Assembly (NCBI RefSeq): GCF_003665065.1
Contig: NZ_RCHR01000001.1
Coordinates: 496,001-560,000, forward strand
Direction: 5' to 3'
DNA: 64,000 bases
Source of the DNA: Oceanobacillus piezotolerans
GTDB taxonomy: Bacteria > Bacillota > Bacilli > Bacillales > Amphibacillaceae
Shown here piece by piece: positions 34,607 through 44,070 of the stretch; the stretch's first letter is position 1, and every line of letters begins with the position of its first letter. Both the position numbers and the translations under genes were made by a program. The notes under the pieces are model-generated. The model saw nothing but the letters and a program-made list of their open reading frames with translations. It did not search any database and was not told where the DNA came from.

Positions 34607-35341
34607 ATGAAGACATCTAACATGGAAATAGAATCAGTAAAAAAACATATAGAAGAAGTAATGCATTACCCATACATAGAAAGGTTTTTAAATAAACCGA
34701 TAATCGACGAGGAAAAATTAGCTGTTATAATGACGATCATACATAATCAGTCAGTCCTCTCAGAAATAGAAAAAGAACGCTATATTACAACCGCAGTTTT
34801 GGTACAAGTAGCACTAGATACACATGAACGTGTACTTGAATCCCATGAAAGTAATCCAGAATTTGATAGACTTCCTAATCAATTAAAAGTTTTAGCTGGT
34901 GATTACTATAGTGGCTTATATTATTACCTATTGTCTGAAATAGATGATATTCAAATGATTCATATATTAGCAACAGCTATTAAAGAAATAAATGAAAATA
35001 AAATGAACTTATACTACATGAAATATTTTTCGATAGACGAATATTTGGAACTGGTGAAAAAGATTAACTTTGGATTAATTGACCATATTTCGGTATATTT
35101 GAATGACACATCCTTAAATGATGTAGCAAGTGAATGGCTTTTACTCTGTCAACTGACGAAGGAAATAGATGTGTTGGAGCGAGAGCAAAACACACAAAAC
35201 GAGAACCCTGATAGCTTCTATCAACAACTAGTACATGTTTGGAAGACGAAATCCCTTTCTCTTAGCAATAAAGTTGGCACTATACCAGACAAACATGCTA
35301 CATATCAAAAATATTTGAAATCGCGTATCAGTAATTGGTAA
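34607..35341 (+). CDS. hepS: Heptaprenyl diphosphate synthase component I
   Basis: 244-residue small subunit of the two-part heptaprenyl diphosphate synthase (HEPPP_synt_1 family), needed with HepT to make the C35 side chain of menaquinone-7. The family patterns seen are QVALDTHERV near residue 70 and LAGDYYSGLYYYLL near residue 95. It has no aspartate-rich catalytic motif, as expected of this subunit. ATG 34607 (AGGTGAT 6 bases before) and GTG 34598 are both possible starts. The order hepS-menH-hepT is the usual one. Confidence 0.88.
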   Translation: MKTSNMEIESVKKHIEEVMHYPYIERFLNKPIIDEEKLAVIMTIIHNQSVLSEIEKERYITTAVLVQVALDTHERVLESHESNPEFDRLPNQLKVLAGDYYSGLYYYLLSEIDDIQMIHILATAIKEINENKMNLYYMKYFSIDEYLELVKKINFGLIDHISVYLNDTSLNDVASEWLLLCQLTKEIDVLEREQNTQNENPDSFYQQLVHVWKTKSLSLSNKVGTIPDKHATYQKYLKSRISNW

Positions 35342-35377
35342 AAACGAATACTCTAAAGTAGAGGAAGGGAAAAAAAG

Positions 35378-36085
35378 ATGCAAGAACAATCAAAAGAAGA
35401 AAAAGTCCATCATGTTTTTGAAAAAATCTACAAAAATTACGATTCGATGAATTCCATCATTTCTTTCCAAAGGCATAAAGCGTGGAGAAAAGATGTCATG
35501 AAGCGCATGCAAGTGAAACAGGGATCCACAGCTCTAGATGTATGTTGCGGAACAGGGGATTGGTCACTAGCATTAGTGAATGCAGTCGGAAAAAACGGAG
35601 AGGTCACTGGCTTAGATTTTAGCAAGAACATGCTTTCTGTTGCCGCCCGAAAAAAAGAGCAGCTTGGTATTGATAATCTAGATCTAATTCATGGGAATGC
35701 AATGGAGCTTCCTTTCGAAGACAATAGCTTTGATTATGTAACGATTGGGTTCGGACTAAGGAATGTGCCGGATTATATGACTGTACTAAAAGAAATGTAT
35801 CGAGTTGTTAAACCAGGTGGTAAAGTCGTATGTTTGGAAACTTCGCAACCAAGCATGATAGGATTCAAACAATTATATTTCTTTTACTTTCGTTTTATTA
35901 TGCCGATTTTCGGTAGGATATTTGCTAAAAGCTATAAAGAATATTCTTGGTTAAACGAATCTACTAGAAATTTTCCCGACAAAAGAGAATTGAAGCAGAT
36001 GTTCTTTAAAGCTGGTTTCTCAAGTGTAGATGTAAAAAGCTATACCGGTGGTGTAGCGGCAATGCATATGGGATTCAAAAAATAG
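35378..36085 (+). CDS. menH: Demethylmenaquinone methyltransferase MenH (UbiE/MenG type)
   Basis: 235-residue SAM-dependent methyltransferase for the last step of menaquinone synthesis. SAM loop [15 protein letters not shown] near residue 53; UbiE signatures [17 protein letters not shown], then [13 protein letters not shown] and the C-terminal [20 protein letters not shown] precedes the ATG. It lies between the two subunits of the prenyl synthase, so side-chain synthesis and ring methylation are made from one transcript. Confidence 0.95.
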   Translation: MQEQSKEEKVHHVFEKIYKNYDSMNSIISFQRHKAWRKDVMKRMQVKQGSTALDVCCGTGDWSLALVNAVGKNGEVTGLDFSKNMLSVAARKKEQLGIDNLDLIHGNAMELPFEDNSFDYVTIGFGLRNVPDYMTVLKEMYRVVKPGGKVVCLETSQPSMIGFKQLYFFYFRFIMPIFGRIFAKSYKEYSWLNESTRNFPDKRELKQMFFKAGFSSVDVKSYTGGVAAMHMGFKK

Positions 36086-36153
36086 GCAACAGAATGTACA
36101 CCTTTTAATCTATGAAGAAGGTGTAACGGATAGTGAAAATAAAGGTGAACCAC

Positions 36154-37125
36154 ATGAAACTTCCAAAAACTTATGGATTTTTAAAAAAAGATTTAGATAT
36201 AATAGAAGAAGCATTACATCGGGCAATTCAAGCTGATCATGAGGTACTGAATGAAGCTGTAACAGCTTTGTTAAATGCTGGTGGAAAGCGAATAAGACCG
36301 GTATTTGTTGTGCTTGCTGGACAGCTTGGTGATTTTAATGCAGAGAAGGTTAAAAAGGTTGCTGTCTCTCTAGAGTTAATACATATGGCAACGCTGGTTC
36401 ATGATGATGTAATAGATGAGGCAGAACTTCGACGAGGTAAGCCCACTGTTAAAACGAAATACGGTAATCGTGTAGCAATGTATACGGGCGACTATATTTT
36501 GGCAAGAGCCCTAGAAGAGATAACTTCCATAGAAGATAAGGCAGTTCATCGCATTCTGTCTAAAACCTTAGTAGAAGTTAGTATTGGCGAAATTGAGCAA
36601 ATCAGAGATAAATATAACTGGAATCAATCACTTAAAGACTATTTGCGTAGAATTAAACGTAAAACAGCATTACTAATCGCTACTAGTTGTAAATTAGGTG
36701 CAGTAGTCTCTGGTATGTCTGAAAGAGATTCAAATAAGCTATATCAATATGGCTATAATATTGGGATGTCTTACCAAATCATAGATGATATATTAGATTT
36801 CACTTCGAATGAGAAGGTTCTGGGAAAACCCGCTGGGAATGACCTATTGCAAGGAAATATTACATTACCCATTCTCTATGCAATGGAGAACGCCGATTTT
36901 AAAAAGTCCTTGCAAGACCGTTTCCAAAGTCCGGAATTAATTACAAAAGCTGAAATGAAACAGTTCATACAGCACCTGGAACATACAGATGCTATTAATC
37001 GTTCCTATCAGTTAAGTAATCAATATTTAGCAAAAGCCTTAAAAACCCTTGAGGGAATACCTAATCATCGAGCAAAGCGAACACTAGAGGATATTGCTAA
37101 ATTTATTGGAAAAAGACGTTCATAG
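36154..37125 (+). CDS. hepT: Heptaprenyl diphosphate synthase component II
   Basis: 323-residue catalytic subunit, a trans-prenyltransferase. First aspartate-rich motif LVHDDVIDEAELRRGKPT near residue 80, second motif IIDDILDF near residue 210, and GGKRIRP near residue 45. It works with HepS. ATG 36154 is chosen (AAAGGTG 6 bases before); GTG 36133 with AAGGTG before it is a real alternative. The 3' end overlaps a small stem-loop. Confidence 0.94.
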   Translation: MKLPKTYGFLKKDLDIIEEALHRAIQADHEVLNEAVTALLNAGGKRIRPVFVVLAGQLGDFNAEKVKKVAVSLELIHMATLVHDDVIDEAELRRGKPTVKTKYGNRVAMYTGDYILARALEEITSIEDKAVHRILSKTLVEVSIGEIEQIRDKYNWNQSLKDYLRRIKRKTALLIATSCKLGAVVSGMSERDSNKLYQYGYNIGMSYQIIDDILDFTSNEKVLGKPAGNDLLQGNITLPILYAMENADFKKSLQDRFQSPELITKAEMKQFIQHLEHTDAINRSYQLSNQYLAKALKTLEGIPNHRAKRTLEDIAKFIGKRRS

Positions 37126-37136
37126 TCTTTTTCTAA
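37110..37136 (+). terminator. Short stem-loop at the hepT end
   Basis: AAAAAGAC (37110-37117) and GTCTTTTT (37125-37132) form an 8-bp stem spanning the hepT stop codon. AT-rich, so weaker. Confidence 0.5.
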
Positions 37137-37259
37137 TGAAACCATTCTTTTGGTTAACCTATCAAATATATCAAAGTTCTCTGAAAACTATTGTTATTTT
37201 CTAATTTATTTGATAGAATTTTAAGGGTTAATTCAATATACATAAAAAGAGGTGTAAGG

Positions 37260-37706
37260 ATGGAGAAAACATTTATCATGGTAAAACCAGATGGGGTACA
37301 ACGTAACTTAGTAGGAGAAATTGTAAGCCGTTTCGAAGCAAAGGGCTTTCAATTAGTAGGGGCAAAGTTAAAGCATATTCCTACCGAGTTAGCAGAACAG
37401 CACTACGGGGAGCACAAAGAAAAGCCTTTCTTTGGAGAATTGGTAGATTTTATTACCTCAGGTCCAGTTTTCGCAATGGTTTGGCAAGGAGAGAATGTAG
37501 TTAAGACTGCTCGCAATATGATGGGAAAGACCAATCCAGGCGAAGCTGCACCGGGAACAATTAGAGGTGACTTTGGATTGACAGTTGGAAAAAATGTCAT
37601 CCATGGATCAGATTCATTAGAGAGTGCTGAAAGAGAAATTAATCTTTTCTTTAATGAAGAAGATGTGCTTCTATATGACAAGCAAGACAGTGCATGGATA
37701 TATTAA
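37260..37706 (+). CDS. ndk: Nucleoside diphosphate kinase
   Basis: 148-residue enzyme that transfers gamma-phosphate between nucleoside triphosphates and diphosphates. [21 protein letters not shown] begins the protein, and the active-site histidine is in [16 protein letters not shown] near residue 115. ATG 37260 is chosen: it has AGAGGTG upstream and gives the family length, while the open frame to 37191 is non-conserved. It lies between hepT and cheR, as in B. subtilis. A strong terminator follows. Confidence 0.95.
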   Translation: MEKTFIMVKPDGVQRNLVGEIVSRFEAKGFQLVGAKLKHIPTELAEQHYGEHKEKPFFGELVDFITSGPVFAMVWQGENVVKTARNMMGKTNPGEAAPGTIRGDFGLTVGKNVIHGSDSLESAEREINLFFNEEDVLLYDKQDSAWIY

Positions 37707-37720
37707 TAGATAAAAAGTGC

Positions 37721-37756
37721 AGAAATCAGTGGAGGTTAACCCCCCACTGATTTTTA
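37721..37756 (+). terminator. Intrinsic terminator after ndk
   Basis: AAATCAGTGG (37723-37732) and CCACTGATTT (37744-37753) form a perfect 10-bp stem followed by T. Confidence 0.85.
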
Positions 37757-37928
37757 GCAGCAGGGCATATAGTTAATATATCCTCTCTTTGTTTTGTTTC
37801 TACCCGTTTAACGCACAATGCGCTCAAGGGCTCATACCCACGTGGTGCTGCTAATTCTCAGTGGAGTTGTAAGCAAAATCACTGAGTAAAGTATCACTTT
37901 ATTTGGCCAGCTTGTATTACTTTAGTGT
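37757..37928 (+). other. Chain of hairpins in the ndk-cheR gap (possible leader or small RNA)
   Basis: About 170 bases between two terminators with several perfect small inverted repeats in a row. They are CGCA-CAA-TGCG (37812-37822), CTCAGTG (37857-37863) with CACTGAG (37880-37886), and TAAAGT-ATC-ACTTTA around 37886-37900. It matches no riboswitch class I can recognise. It could be the leader of cheR or a separate short transcript. Confidence 0.35.
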
Positions 37929-37963
37929 AAAACCTCCGTTATTTACATAGCGGGGGGTTTTTT
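37929..37963 (+). terminator. Terminator-like hairpin directly before cheR
   Basis: AAAACC-TCC pairs with the G-run and TTTT at 37952-37961, followed by T to 37963. The cheR ribosome binding site begins only seven bases later, so it could act as an attenuator. Confidence 0.6.
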
Positions 37964-37988
37964 CAAAATGAGAGGAAGAGCCAACAAG

Positions 37989-38762
37989 ATGAAAGACGAC
38001 TATTACGATTTTATTGAAAAAATAAATAAAAGAATAGGAATAGAGCTTAGGTTATACAAGGAAACGCAAATGAGACGGCGAATTACTACACTAAGGGATA
38101 AAAGAGGTTACTCTTCATTTGGATTATATTATCAAGCATTGTTTTCTAATAAAGAACTGTTAGATGAATTTATTGATAGATTAACCATTAATGTATCTGA
38201 ATTTTATCGGAACCCAAAGCGTTGGGATGTTCTTATTGAGAGGATTATTCCTATCCTATTAAAACAGAAATCTAAGATTCAAATATGGAGCGCGGCTTGT
38301 TCCACTGGTGAGGAGCCTTATAGCCTCGCTATGGCGATGAAGCATAACTTCCCTACCACCTCATTTCAAATATTGGCAACAGATATTGACGAAAACGCAC
38401 TTAAAAAAGCGAAGAATGGGGTATACCTCGAGCAAGCATTAAAGGACTTACCAAAAGTTTATAAGGATAAATATTTTGTTGAACAAGAGAATATGTATCA
38501 TATTGATCATTCGCTTAAGCGTTACATAACGTTTAAGAAACATAATTTATTAGCAGATATCTATCCAAAGAAAGTGGATTTAATTGTTTGCCGAAATGTA
38601 CTTATCTACTTTACGGAAGAAGCAAAGAACCAAATATATCAGAACTTCTCTAAATCTTTGGAGGAACATGGTGTTCTATTTGTTGGTAGTACAGAACAAA
38701 TCTTTAATCCAAATCAATTTGACCTATCGCTAATTGATACCTTCTTTTATCAAAAGTCTTAA
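37989..38762 (+). CDS. cheR: Chemotaxis methyltransferase CheR
   Basis: 257-residue SAM-dependent enzyme that methylates glutamates of chemoreceptors. N-terminal helical domain (about 5-70, ELRLYKETQMRRRITTL), then TINVSEFYRNPKRW. The SAM site is IWSAACSTGEEPYSLAMAM near residue 105, and ILATDIDENALKKA and VDLIVCRNVLIYF follow. ATG 37989 is preferred to ATG 37968: AGAGGAAG lies 11 bases before it and the extension is not conserved. In the B. subtilis order it sits between ndk and aroF. Confidence 0.92.
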   Translation: MKDDYYDFIEKINKRIGIELRLYKETQMRRRITTLRDKRGYSSFGLYYQALFSNKELLDEFIDRLTINVSEFYRNPKRWDVLIERIIPILLKQKSKIQIWSAACSTGEEPYSLAMAMKHNFPTTSFQILATDIDENALKKAKNGVYLEQALKDLPKVYKDKYFVEQENMYHIDHSLKRYITFKKHNLLADIYPKKVDLIVCRNVLIYFTEEAKNQIYQNFSKSLEEHGVLFVGSTEQIFNPNQFDLSLIDTFFYQKS

Positions 38763-38896
38763 CCAAGTATACTACGAATTCTTAATATTAAAACAACATT
38801 TTTTGTTAGTATTTCTCACACAAGTAAAAAAAGATATGCTATAGTAATTAGAAAATCTTCAGCATTTTTAAATATTCATGCAAAGGAGAATGTGAA

Positions 38897-40066
38897 TTGC
38901 GATACTTAACTGCAGGAGAATCACATGGAAAACAACTTACAACAATAATTGAAGGAATACCAGCTAGAATGCCAATTGTACAGGATGATATTAATCAGTC
39001 TTTACTACGCAGACAAGGCGGGTATGGCAGAGGGAAAAGACAACAAATCGAAAAGGATTTAGTTGAAATAACAGGTGGCATTCGCCATGGATATACGCTG
39101 GGTTCTCCTATTTCACTTGTTATTAACAATGATGACTTTAAACATTGGACAGATATTATGGGAGAAGACCCTCTTGAAGAGAATGCAAAGATACGACGAG
39201 TCGTTTCAAATCCACGACCCGGACACGCTGATTTAAACGGTGCATTAAAATATGGCCATCGTGACATGCGCAATGTATTAGAACGTTCTTCAGCAAGAGA
39301 AACTGCAGCAAGAGTAGCGGCCGGTGCTGTTGCTAAAACTCTATTAAAACAGCTTGGTATTGAAGTTGCAGGATATGTAAAAGAAATTGGTGGGATTCGC
39401 GCTCAGGAAATCGAAGGCTTAACGATGGATGAACGGATTTCACGTTCCCAAAATTCCCCTGTGATGGTGTTGGATAAGGATGCTGAACAACAAATGATTC
39501 AGGAGATTGATAAAGCAAAGAATGAAGGGGACACACTTGGAGGAGTATGCGAAGTATATGTGGAAGGCATGCCGGCTGGTGTTGGCTCTTATGTACACTA
39601 TGATCGCAAGCTCGATGCAAGGCTGGCAAGTGCCGTTGTTAGTATCAACGCCTTTAAAGGGGTTGAATTTGGTATCGGATTTGATGCAGCCAAAATGCCA
39701 GGAAGTGATGTGCATGATGAAATCGCCTGGAACGAAAGCAAAGGATATCATCGTACATCTAATCGCCTAGGTGGATTCGAAGGTGGGATGACTTCGGGGA
39801 TGCCACTTGTTATTCGAGGCGTAATGAAGCCGATCCCTACGTTAATGAAGCGACCTTTACAAAGTGTCAATATCGAAACAAAAGAAGCCTTTAAAGCTAC
39901 GGTTGAGCGTTCTGATCCTTGTGCAGTGCCAGCTGCTTCGGTAGTAATGGAACATGTAGTTGCCTTTGAGCTTGCTAAGGCTATTACGGAACAATTTCCT
40001 AGTGATCAATTCTCTAACTTAAAGAAAGCAATAGACGAATACCGAGAAGAAATTAGGTGTTTCTAA
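38897..40066 (+). CDS. aroC: Chorismate synthase (aroF of B. subtilis)
   Basis: 389-residue enzyme of the last common step of aromatic synthesis, converting EPSP to chorismate with reduced flavin. Signatures: [20 protein letters not shown] at the start, [34 protein letters not shown] in the middle, and [16 protein letters not shown] towards the end. TTG start with AAAGGAGA 7 bases upstream. The stop overlaps the aroB start (TAATG). It begins the aro block that runs through to aroA. Confidence 0.96.
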   Translation: MRYLTAGESHGKQLTTIIEGIPARMPIVQDDINQSLLRRQGGYGRGKRQQIEKDLVEITGGIRHGYTLGSPISLVINNDDFKHWTDIMGEDPLEENAKIRRVVSNPRPGHADLNGALKYGHRDMRNVLERSSARETAARVAAGAVAKTLLKQLGIEVAGYVKEIGGIRAQEIEGLTMDERISRSQNSPVMVLDKDAEQQMIQEIDKAKNEGDTLGGVCEVYVEGMPAGVGSYVHYDRKLDARLASAVVSINAFKGVEFGIGFDAAKMPGSDVHDEIAWNESKGYHRTSNRLGGFEGGMTSGMPLVIRGVMKPIPTLMKRPLQSVNIETKEAFKATVERSDPCAVPAASVVMEHVVAFELAKAITEQFPSDQFSNLKKAIDEYREEIRCF

Positions 40067-41139
40067 TGAAAGAAATTCTTATTCAGTCTTCTTCACATGC
40101 TTATAAGGTAATTATTGGTGAAAGATTGCGTTTCGAACTTAAGAATTATTTGAAAAAACAATATTCCTCCATTCTTATCATTACCGATGAAAAAGTTGGT
40201 TCCCTATATCTATCTGATATAAGAGATACTCTTTCAAATGAAAATGTTTTTGAGACGATCATACCAGTGGGTGAGCAATCAAAAAACATTGAAGAATACT
40301 ACAGATTACATACGTTTGCATTATCGAATGGGCTGGATCGGAATTCTCTCATTATTGCATTAGGTGGCGGCGTTGTTGGTGATTTGGCTGGCTTTGTGGC
40401 TGCTACCTTTATGAGGGGGATTGATTACATTCAAGTACCTACAACCATTCTTGCTCACGACAGCAGTGTTGGAGGAAAGGTAGCAATAAACCATGAGCTG
40501 GGAAAAAATATGATTGGCAGTTTTTATCCGCCGACAGCAGTTTTTTATGATGTGGATACACTTTCCTCTCTAAGTGATCAAGAAATACGCTCTGGATATG
40601 CAGAAATTGTTAAGGAAGCACTTATACAGGATTCGGCTATGTTTCATTCATTAATGAACACTAATTTATCTGAAATGTCTTCTAAGAAATTACAACATTA
40701 TATTTCCTTCGGCATTCATGTTAAAGCTCAAATCGTTGAAAATGACGAAAAGGAGATGGGAGCAAGAAAATATTTAAACCTTGGTCATACTCTCGGGCAT
40801 GCCTTGGAAGCGAACTTAGGATATGGCGCATTGACACATGGAGAAGCTGTAGCAATAGGTTTATTATTTGCATTACATATAAGTGAAGATATTTCAAAGA
40901 AGGATTTAGGCTTCCACACTCTTTATCAGTGGATGGATAAGAACAACTACCCTTTATCCATCGATAAATGGGATTCAGAAGCAATCATTCAAACAATGAG
41001 ATCAGATAAAAAAACTACTAATCATCAAATTCAAATGGTATTACTAGAGGATATAGGAAATCCAATAGTAAGAGTAATGAAAGATGAAGAAATACGCAAT
41101 TATTTAAATACTTTTTATAGAAAGCTGGTGACAAAATGA
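40066..41139 (+). CDS. aroB: 3-dehydroquinate synthase
   Basis: 357-residue NAD- and zinc-dependent enzyme of the second shikimate step. Visible: ALGGGVVGDLAGFVAATFMRG (NAD loop), PTTILAHDSSVGGKVAINH, and the metal ligands in GYAEIVKEALI, NLGHTLGHALE and THGEAVAIG. ATG 40066 is used, with AGGTG 7 bases upstream; GTG 40057 overlaps that site. It overlaps aroC by one base and aroH by four (ATGA), so the cluster is tightly coupled. Confidence 0.95.
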   Translation: MKEILIQSSSHAYKVIIGERLRFELKNYLKKQYSSILIITDEKVGSLYLSDIRDTLSNENVFETIIPVGEQSKNIEEYYRLHTFALSNGLDRNSLIIALGGGVVGDLAGFVAATFMRGIDYIQVPTTILAHDSSVGGKVAINHELGKNMIGSFYPPTAVFYDVDTLSSLSDQEIRSGYAEIVKEALIQDSAMFHSLMNTNLSEMSSKKLQHYISFGIHVKAQIVENDEKEMGARKYLNLGHTLGHALEANLGYGALTHGEAVAIGLLFALHISEDISKKDLGFHTLYQWMDKNNYPLSIDKWDSEAIIQTMRSDKKTTNHQIQMVLLEDIGNPIVRVMKDEEIRNYLNTFYRKLVTK

Positions 41140-41510
41140 CTCGGGGGGTCAGAGGAGCAACAACAGTAGTTGAGAATGAAGAAAAAGAAATATTATCCAA
41201 AACAAAAATTTTAATACAAGAGATGATTCAAGCAAATACAATTCAAGCTTCGGATGTCTCCCATGTGTTTATTTCCGTTACTAAAGATTTAAACCAAGCT
41301 TTTCCAGCAAGCGTATTAAGGGATATACCTGGTTGGAAATACGTTCCAGTGATGTGTATGGCTGAAATCGATGTACCAAAAGGATTAGAAAAGTGTATTC
41401 GAATCATGATGGTTACAAATATAAACACTCCACAAGAAGAAGTGAAGCACATTTTTCAAAACGAGGCAGTCAAACTTCGCCCAGATTTAGTAAAGGGTGG
41501 AAAGGCGTGA
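41136..41510 (+). CDS. aroH: Chorismate mutase (AroH type)
   Basis: 124-residue monofunctional chorismate mutase of the trimeric Bacillus fold, converting chorismate to prephenate. RGVRGATTVVENEE at the N-terminus holds the active-site Arg. FPASVLRDIPGWKYVPVMCMAEIDVPKGLEKCIR continues the conserved core. ATGA overlap with aroB and GTGA overlap with tyrA. In B. subtilis the trp operon and hisC stand between this gene and tyrA; here nothing does. Confidence 0.94.
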   Translation: MTRGVRGATTVVENEEKEILSKTKILIQEMIQANTIQASDVSHVFISVTKDLNQAFPASVLRDIPGWKYVPVMCMAEIDVPKGLEKCIRIMMVTNINTPQEEVKHIFQNEAVKLRPDLVKGGKA

Positions 41511-42607
41511 AAAAAAATATTGTCGTTGCAGGGCTTGGTTTAATAGGTGGATCCTTAGCGAAGAGTATGATGCTGGCTGAGGAAAACCATGTTATTGGTT
41601 ATGATGTCAACCAGGATTCGCTTGATTTTGCATTATTTAATGGAATTATTCATCAAGCAGCAAATGAATTTTTAAATGCTATTCAAGATGCTGACTTCAT
41701 TATATTTGCAACTCCTATATCTGAAACAATTAGTTTGATAAATGAGTTAAATCAAACCTCATTGAAAAAAGATGTCATTGTTTCAGATGTTGCTTCTGTA
41801 AAAAGCTCTGTTATTAACACTGCTAAAGAACTTACGAACGAGCGAATTACCTTTATTGGCGGGCATCCGATGGCAGGCTCGCATAAAAAAGGGATAAGTG
41901 CAGCGAAAGCTCATTTATTTGAGAATGCAATGTATGTGCTAACACCAGCTTATCGCAGCACTCCAGAGAAGTTGTCTGCATTAAAAGAGATTTTACAAAA
42001 CACGAAGAGTAATTTTGTAGTATTGAATGCTGAGGAGCACGATGAGATGACAGCCGTCATTTCTCACTTCCCACATTTAATAGCTTCGTCACTTGTTCAC
42101 CAAGCAAGTAAGTGGCAAAACAAGCATGCCTTCTTGCCCAATCTGGCAGCTGGAGGTTTTAGAGATATTACTAGAATTGCCTCAAGTAATCCTGAGTTAT
42201 GGCAGGATATCTTTTACCATAATAGACAAAAGGTATCTCAGTTATTGAAAGATTGGATTGAGGAAATGGCAAATATCAAAGAGTTGATAGATACAAACGA
42301 GAAAGAAAAGATGGTACATTTCCTTAAAGAGGCTAAAAACTATCGAGACGGATTACCAGATAAGTCTATTGGTGCAATCCCTTCGTTTTATGATATTTAC
42401 GTTGATATCAGGGATCAGCCTGGGGCATTGGCTTCTGTAACACTGCTGTTGGCAAATAAAAATATTAGTATCAAAAATATTGAAATTCTCGAAATCAGAG
42501 AAGGTATTACAGGTGCGTTGCGTTTGAGCTTCTACTCAAAGAAAACGCAATTAAAAAGTATGGATATCTTACAACAGCATGGATTTGAAGCCATGATACA
42601 AGCATAA
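41507..42607 (+). CDS. tyrA: Prephenate dehydrogenase
   Basis: 366-residue NAD-dependent enzyme that turns prephenate into 4-hydroxyphenylpyruvate for tyrosine. NAD loop VAGLGLIGGSLAKSM at the N-terminus; IGGHPMAGSHKKG near residue 122. A C-terminal ACT domain (about 295-366, VDIRDQPGALASVTLLLANKNISIK) is likely a regulatory amino-acid sensor. GTG 41507 overlaps the aroH stop (GTGA) with AAAGG just upstream. The frame is open back to 41393 inside aroH, but that part is a shadow. Confidence 0.95.
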   Translation: MKKNIVVAGLGLIGGSLAKSMMLAEENHVIGYDVNQDSLDFALFNGIIHQAANEFLNAIQDADFIIFATPISETISLINELNQTSLKKDVIVSDVASVKSSVINTAKELTNERITFIGGHPMAGSHKKGISAAKAHLFENAMYVLTPAYRSTPEKLSALKEILQNTKSNFVVLNAEEHDEMTAVISHFPHLIASSLVHQASKWQNKHAFLPNLAAGGFRDITRIASSNPELWQDIFYHNRQKVSQLLKDWIEEMANIKELIDTNEKEKMVHFLKEAKNYRDGLPDKSIGAIPSFYDIYVDIRDQPGALASVTLLLANKNISIKNIEILEIREGITGALRLSFYSKKTQLKSMDILQQHGFEAMIQA

Positions 42608-42631
42608 TAGAATAAGGGAGGAGTGTATTCA

Positions 42632-43927
42632 ATGGGTGAAATGACGTTAAAACCTTTTCCATACAGACTTTTCGGAGAAATACAAGTTCCAGGCGATAAA
42701 TCGATTTCTCATCGAGCAGTTATCCTAGGTTCAATCTCAAAGGGAGTAACTAGGGTTACCAACTTTCTTGATGGAGAAGATTGTATGCGTACGATTAACG
42801 CATTCCGTGCAATGGGAGTAGAGATTGATAAACAGGGTTCCACAGTTAAGATAAATGGAAAAGGCATTGAAGGGTTACAAGAACCATCCGATGTATTATA
42901 CTTTGGGAACTCAGGAACTACAACAAGACTAATGCTTGGAATCCTATCAGGATTGCCCTTTTTCTCAAATATTAGTGGAGATGATTCACTTTCTAAACGT
43001 CCAATGGACCGAGTAATCATTCCATTAAAAGAAATGGGTGCAACCATTGATGGCAGAAATAACGGAAATTTACTTCCACTAGCAGTAAGGGGTGGAACTT
43101 TAGCTGGTTTGGACTATACACTACCCGTAAAAAGCGCTCAAGTTAAGTCAGCCATTATATTAGCTGGACTATTAGCAGAAGGGGTAACAAGAGTAACGGA
43201 AATAGCGCAGACCAGAGACCATACCGAGAATATGTTAGAAGCATTCGGGGCCGATATTGAAAGGGATGGGTTAACTACAACTATTACCAATAATGCAAAC
43301 TTGCAAGCCACAGACGTTCAGGTGCCTGGAGATATATCCTCTGCTGCGTTTTTCCTGTCTGCGGCGGCTATAATCCCTGATAGCGAAATAACATTGAAAA
43401 ATGTCGGACTTAATCCCACACGTACTGGAATTCTCGATGTATTGAAAGCTATGAAGGCGAACCTCGAAATAAGTAATATTAGAACTGTTAGTGGGGAGTC
43501 GATAGGAGATATAACTATTAAAAGTTCAACATTAAAAGCAACAACTATTGAAGGAGATATTGTACCTCGCTTAATAGACGAGATACCAATTATTGCCTTA
43601 CTTGCTACACAGGCTGAAGGTGTAACAGTAATAAAGGATGCAGAAGAACTAAAAGTAAAGGAAACAGACAGAATTGAGGCAGTGGTAGATGTATTATCCA
43701 CACTAGGTGCAAGAATTAAAGCTACTGATGATGGGATGATTATTCATGGAAAAAAACCACTTAATGGTGGGCAAGTATCCTCTTATCATGATCATCGAAT
43801 TGCCATGATGGCTGCGATTGCTTCTCTTATTGCATCAAATGATGTCACGATCGATGACGTTGATTCTATTTCCGTATCTTATCCTAGTTTTTTCGAACAT
43901 TTAAACAGCATAAAAGGACCTGCATAA
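42632..43927 (+). CDS. aroA: 3-phosphoshikimate 1-carboxyvinyltransferase (EPSP synthase; aroE of B. subtilis)
   Basis: 431-residue enzyme that joins phosphoenolpyruvate to shikimate 3-phosphate. Signatures: [17 protein letters not shown] near the N-terminus, [20 protein letters not shown] near residue 90, [21 protein letters not shown], and [11 protein letters not shown] with [15 protein letters not shown] at the end. ATG 42632 has GGAGGAG 8 bases before it; GTG 42623 overlaps that site. It is last in the aro cluster, and a terminator overlaps its end. Confidence 0.96.
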   Translation: MGEMTLKPFPYRLFGEIQVPGDKSISHRAVILGSISKGVTRVTNFLDGEDCMRTINAFRAMGVEIDKQGSTVKINGKGIEGLQEPSDVLYFGNSGTTTRLMLGILSGLPFFSNISGDDSLSKRPMDRVIIPLKEMGATIDGRNNGNLLPLAVRGGTLAGLDYTLPVKSAQVKSAIILAGLLAEGVTRVTEIAQTRDHTENMLEAFGADIERDGLTTTITNNANLQATDVQVPGDISSAAFFLSAAAIIPDSEITLKNVGLNPTRTGILDVLKAMKANLEISNIRTVSGESIGDITIKSSTLKATTIEGDIVPRLIDEIPIIALLATQAEGVTVIKDAEELKVKETDRIEAVVDVLSTLGARIKATDDGMIIHGKKPLNGGQVSSYHDHRIAMMAAIASLIASNDVTIDDVDSISVSYPSFFEHLNSIKGPA

Positions 43928-43942
43928 TGTAGGTCCTTTTCG
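43912..43942 (+). terminator. Intrinsic terminator at the aroA end
   Basis: AAAAGGACCT (43912-43921) and AGGTCCTTTT (43931-43940) form a perfect 10-bp stem whose loop contains the stop codon. Confidence 0.85.
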
Positions 43943-44070
43943 AATTAAATTAAAAGGATATGTGCTTAATACTAAGCTACAGCTGCTATTTATGTTATTC
44001 TTTTATTAAAGAAATACATAGCATAATAGAACGAAATTGTTCTTGGTTGCTTAGAGAAAGGATGTTCTCA

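Noticed and set aside
37757-37928. c-di-GMP (GEMM) or SAM riboswitch before cheR
   Set aside because: The region is hairpin-rich and starts with an ACGCACA string, but the conserved core sequences of those riboswitches are absent.
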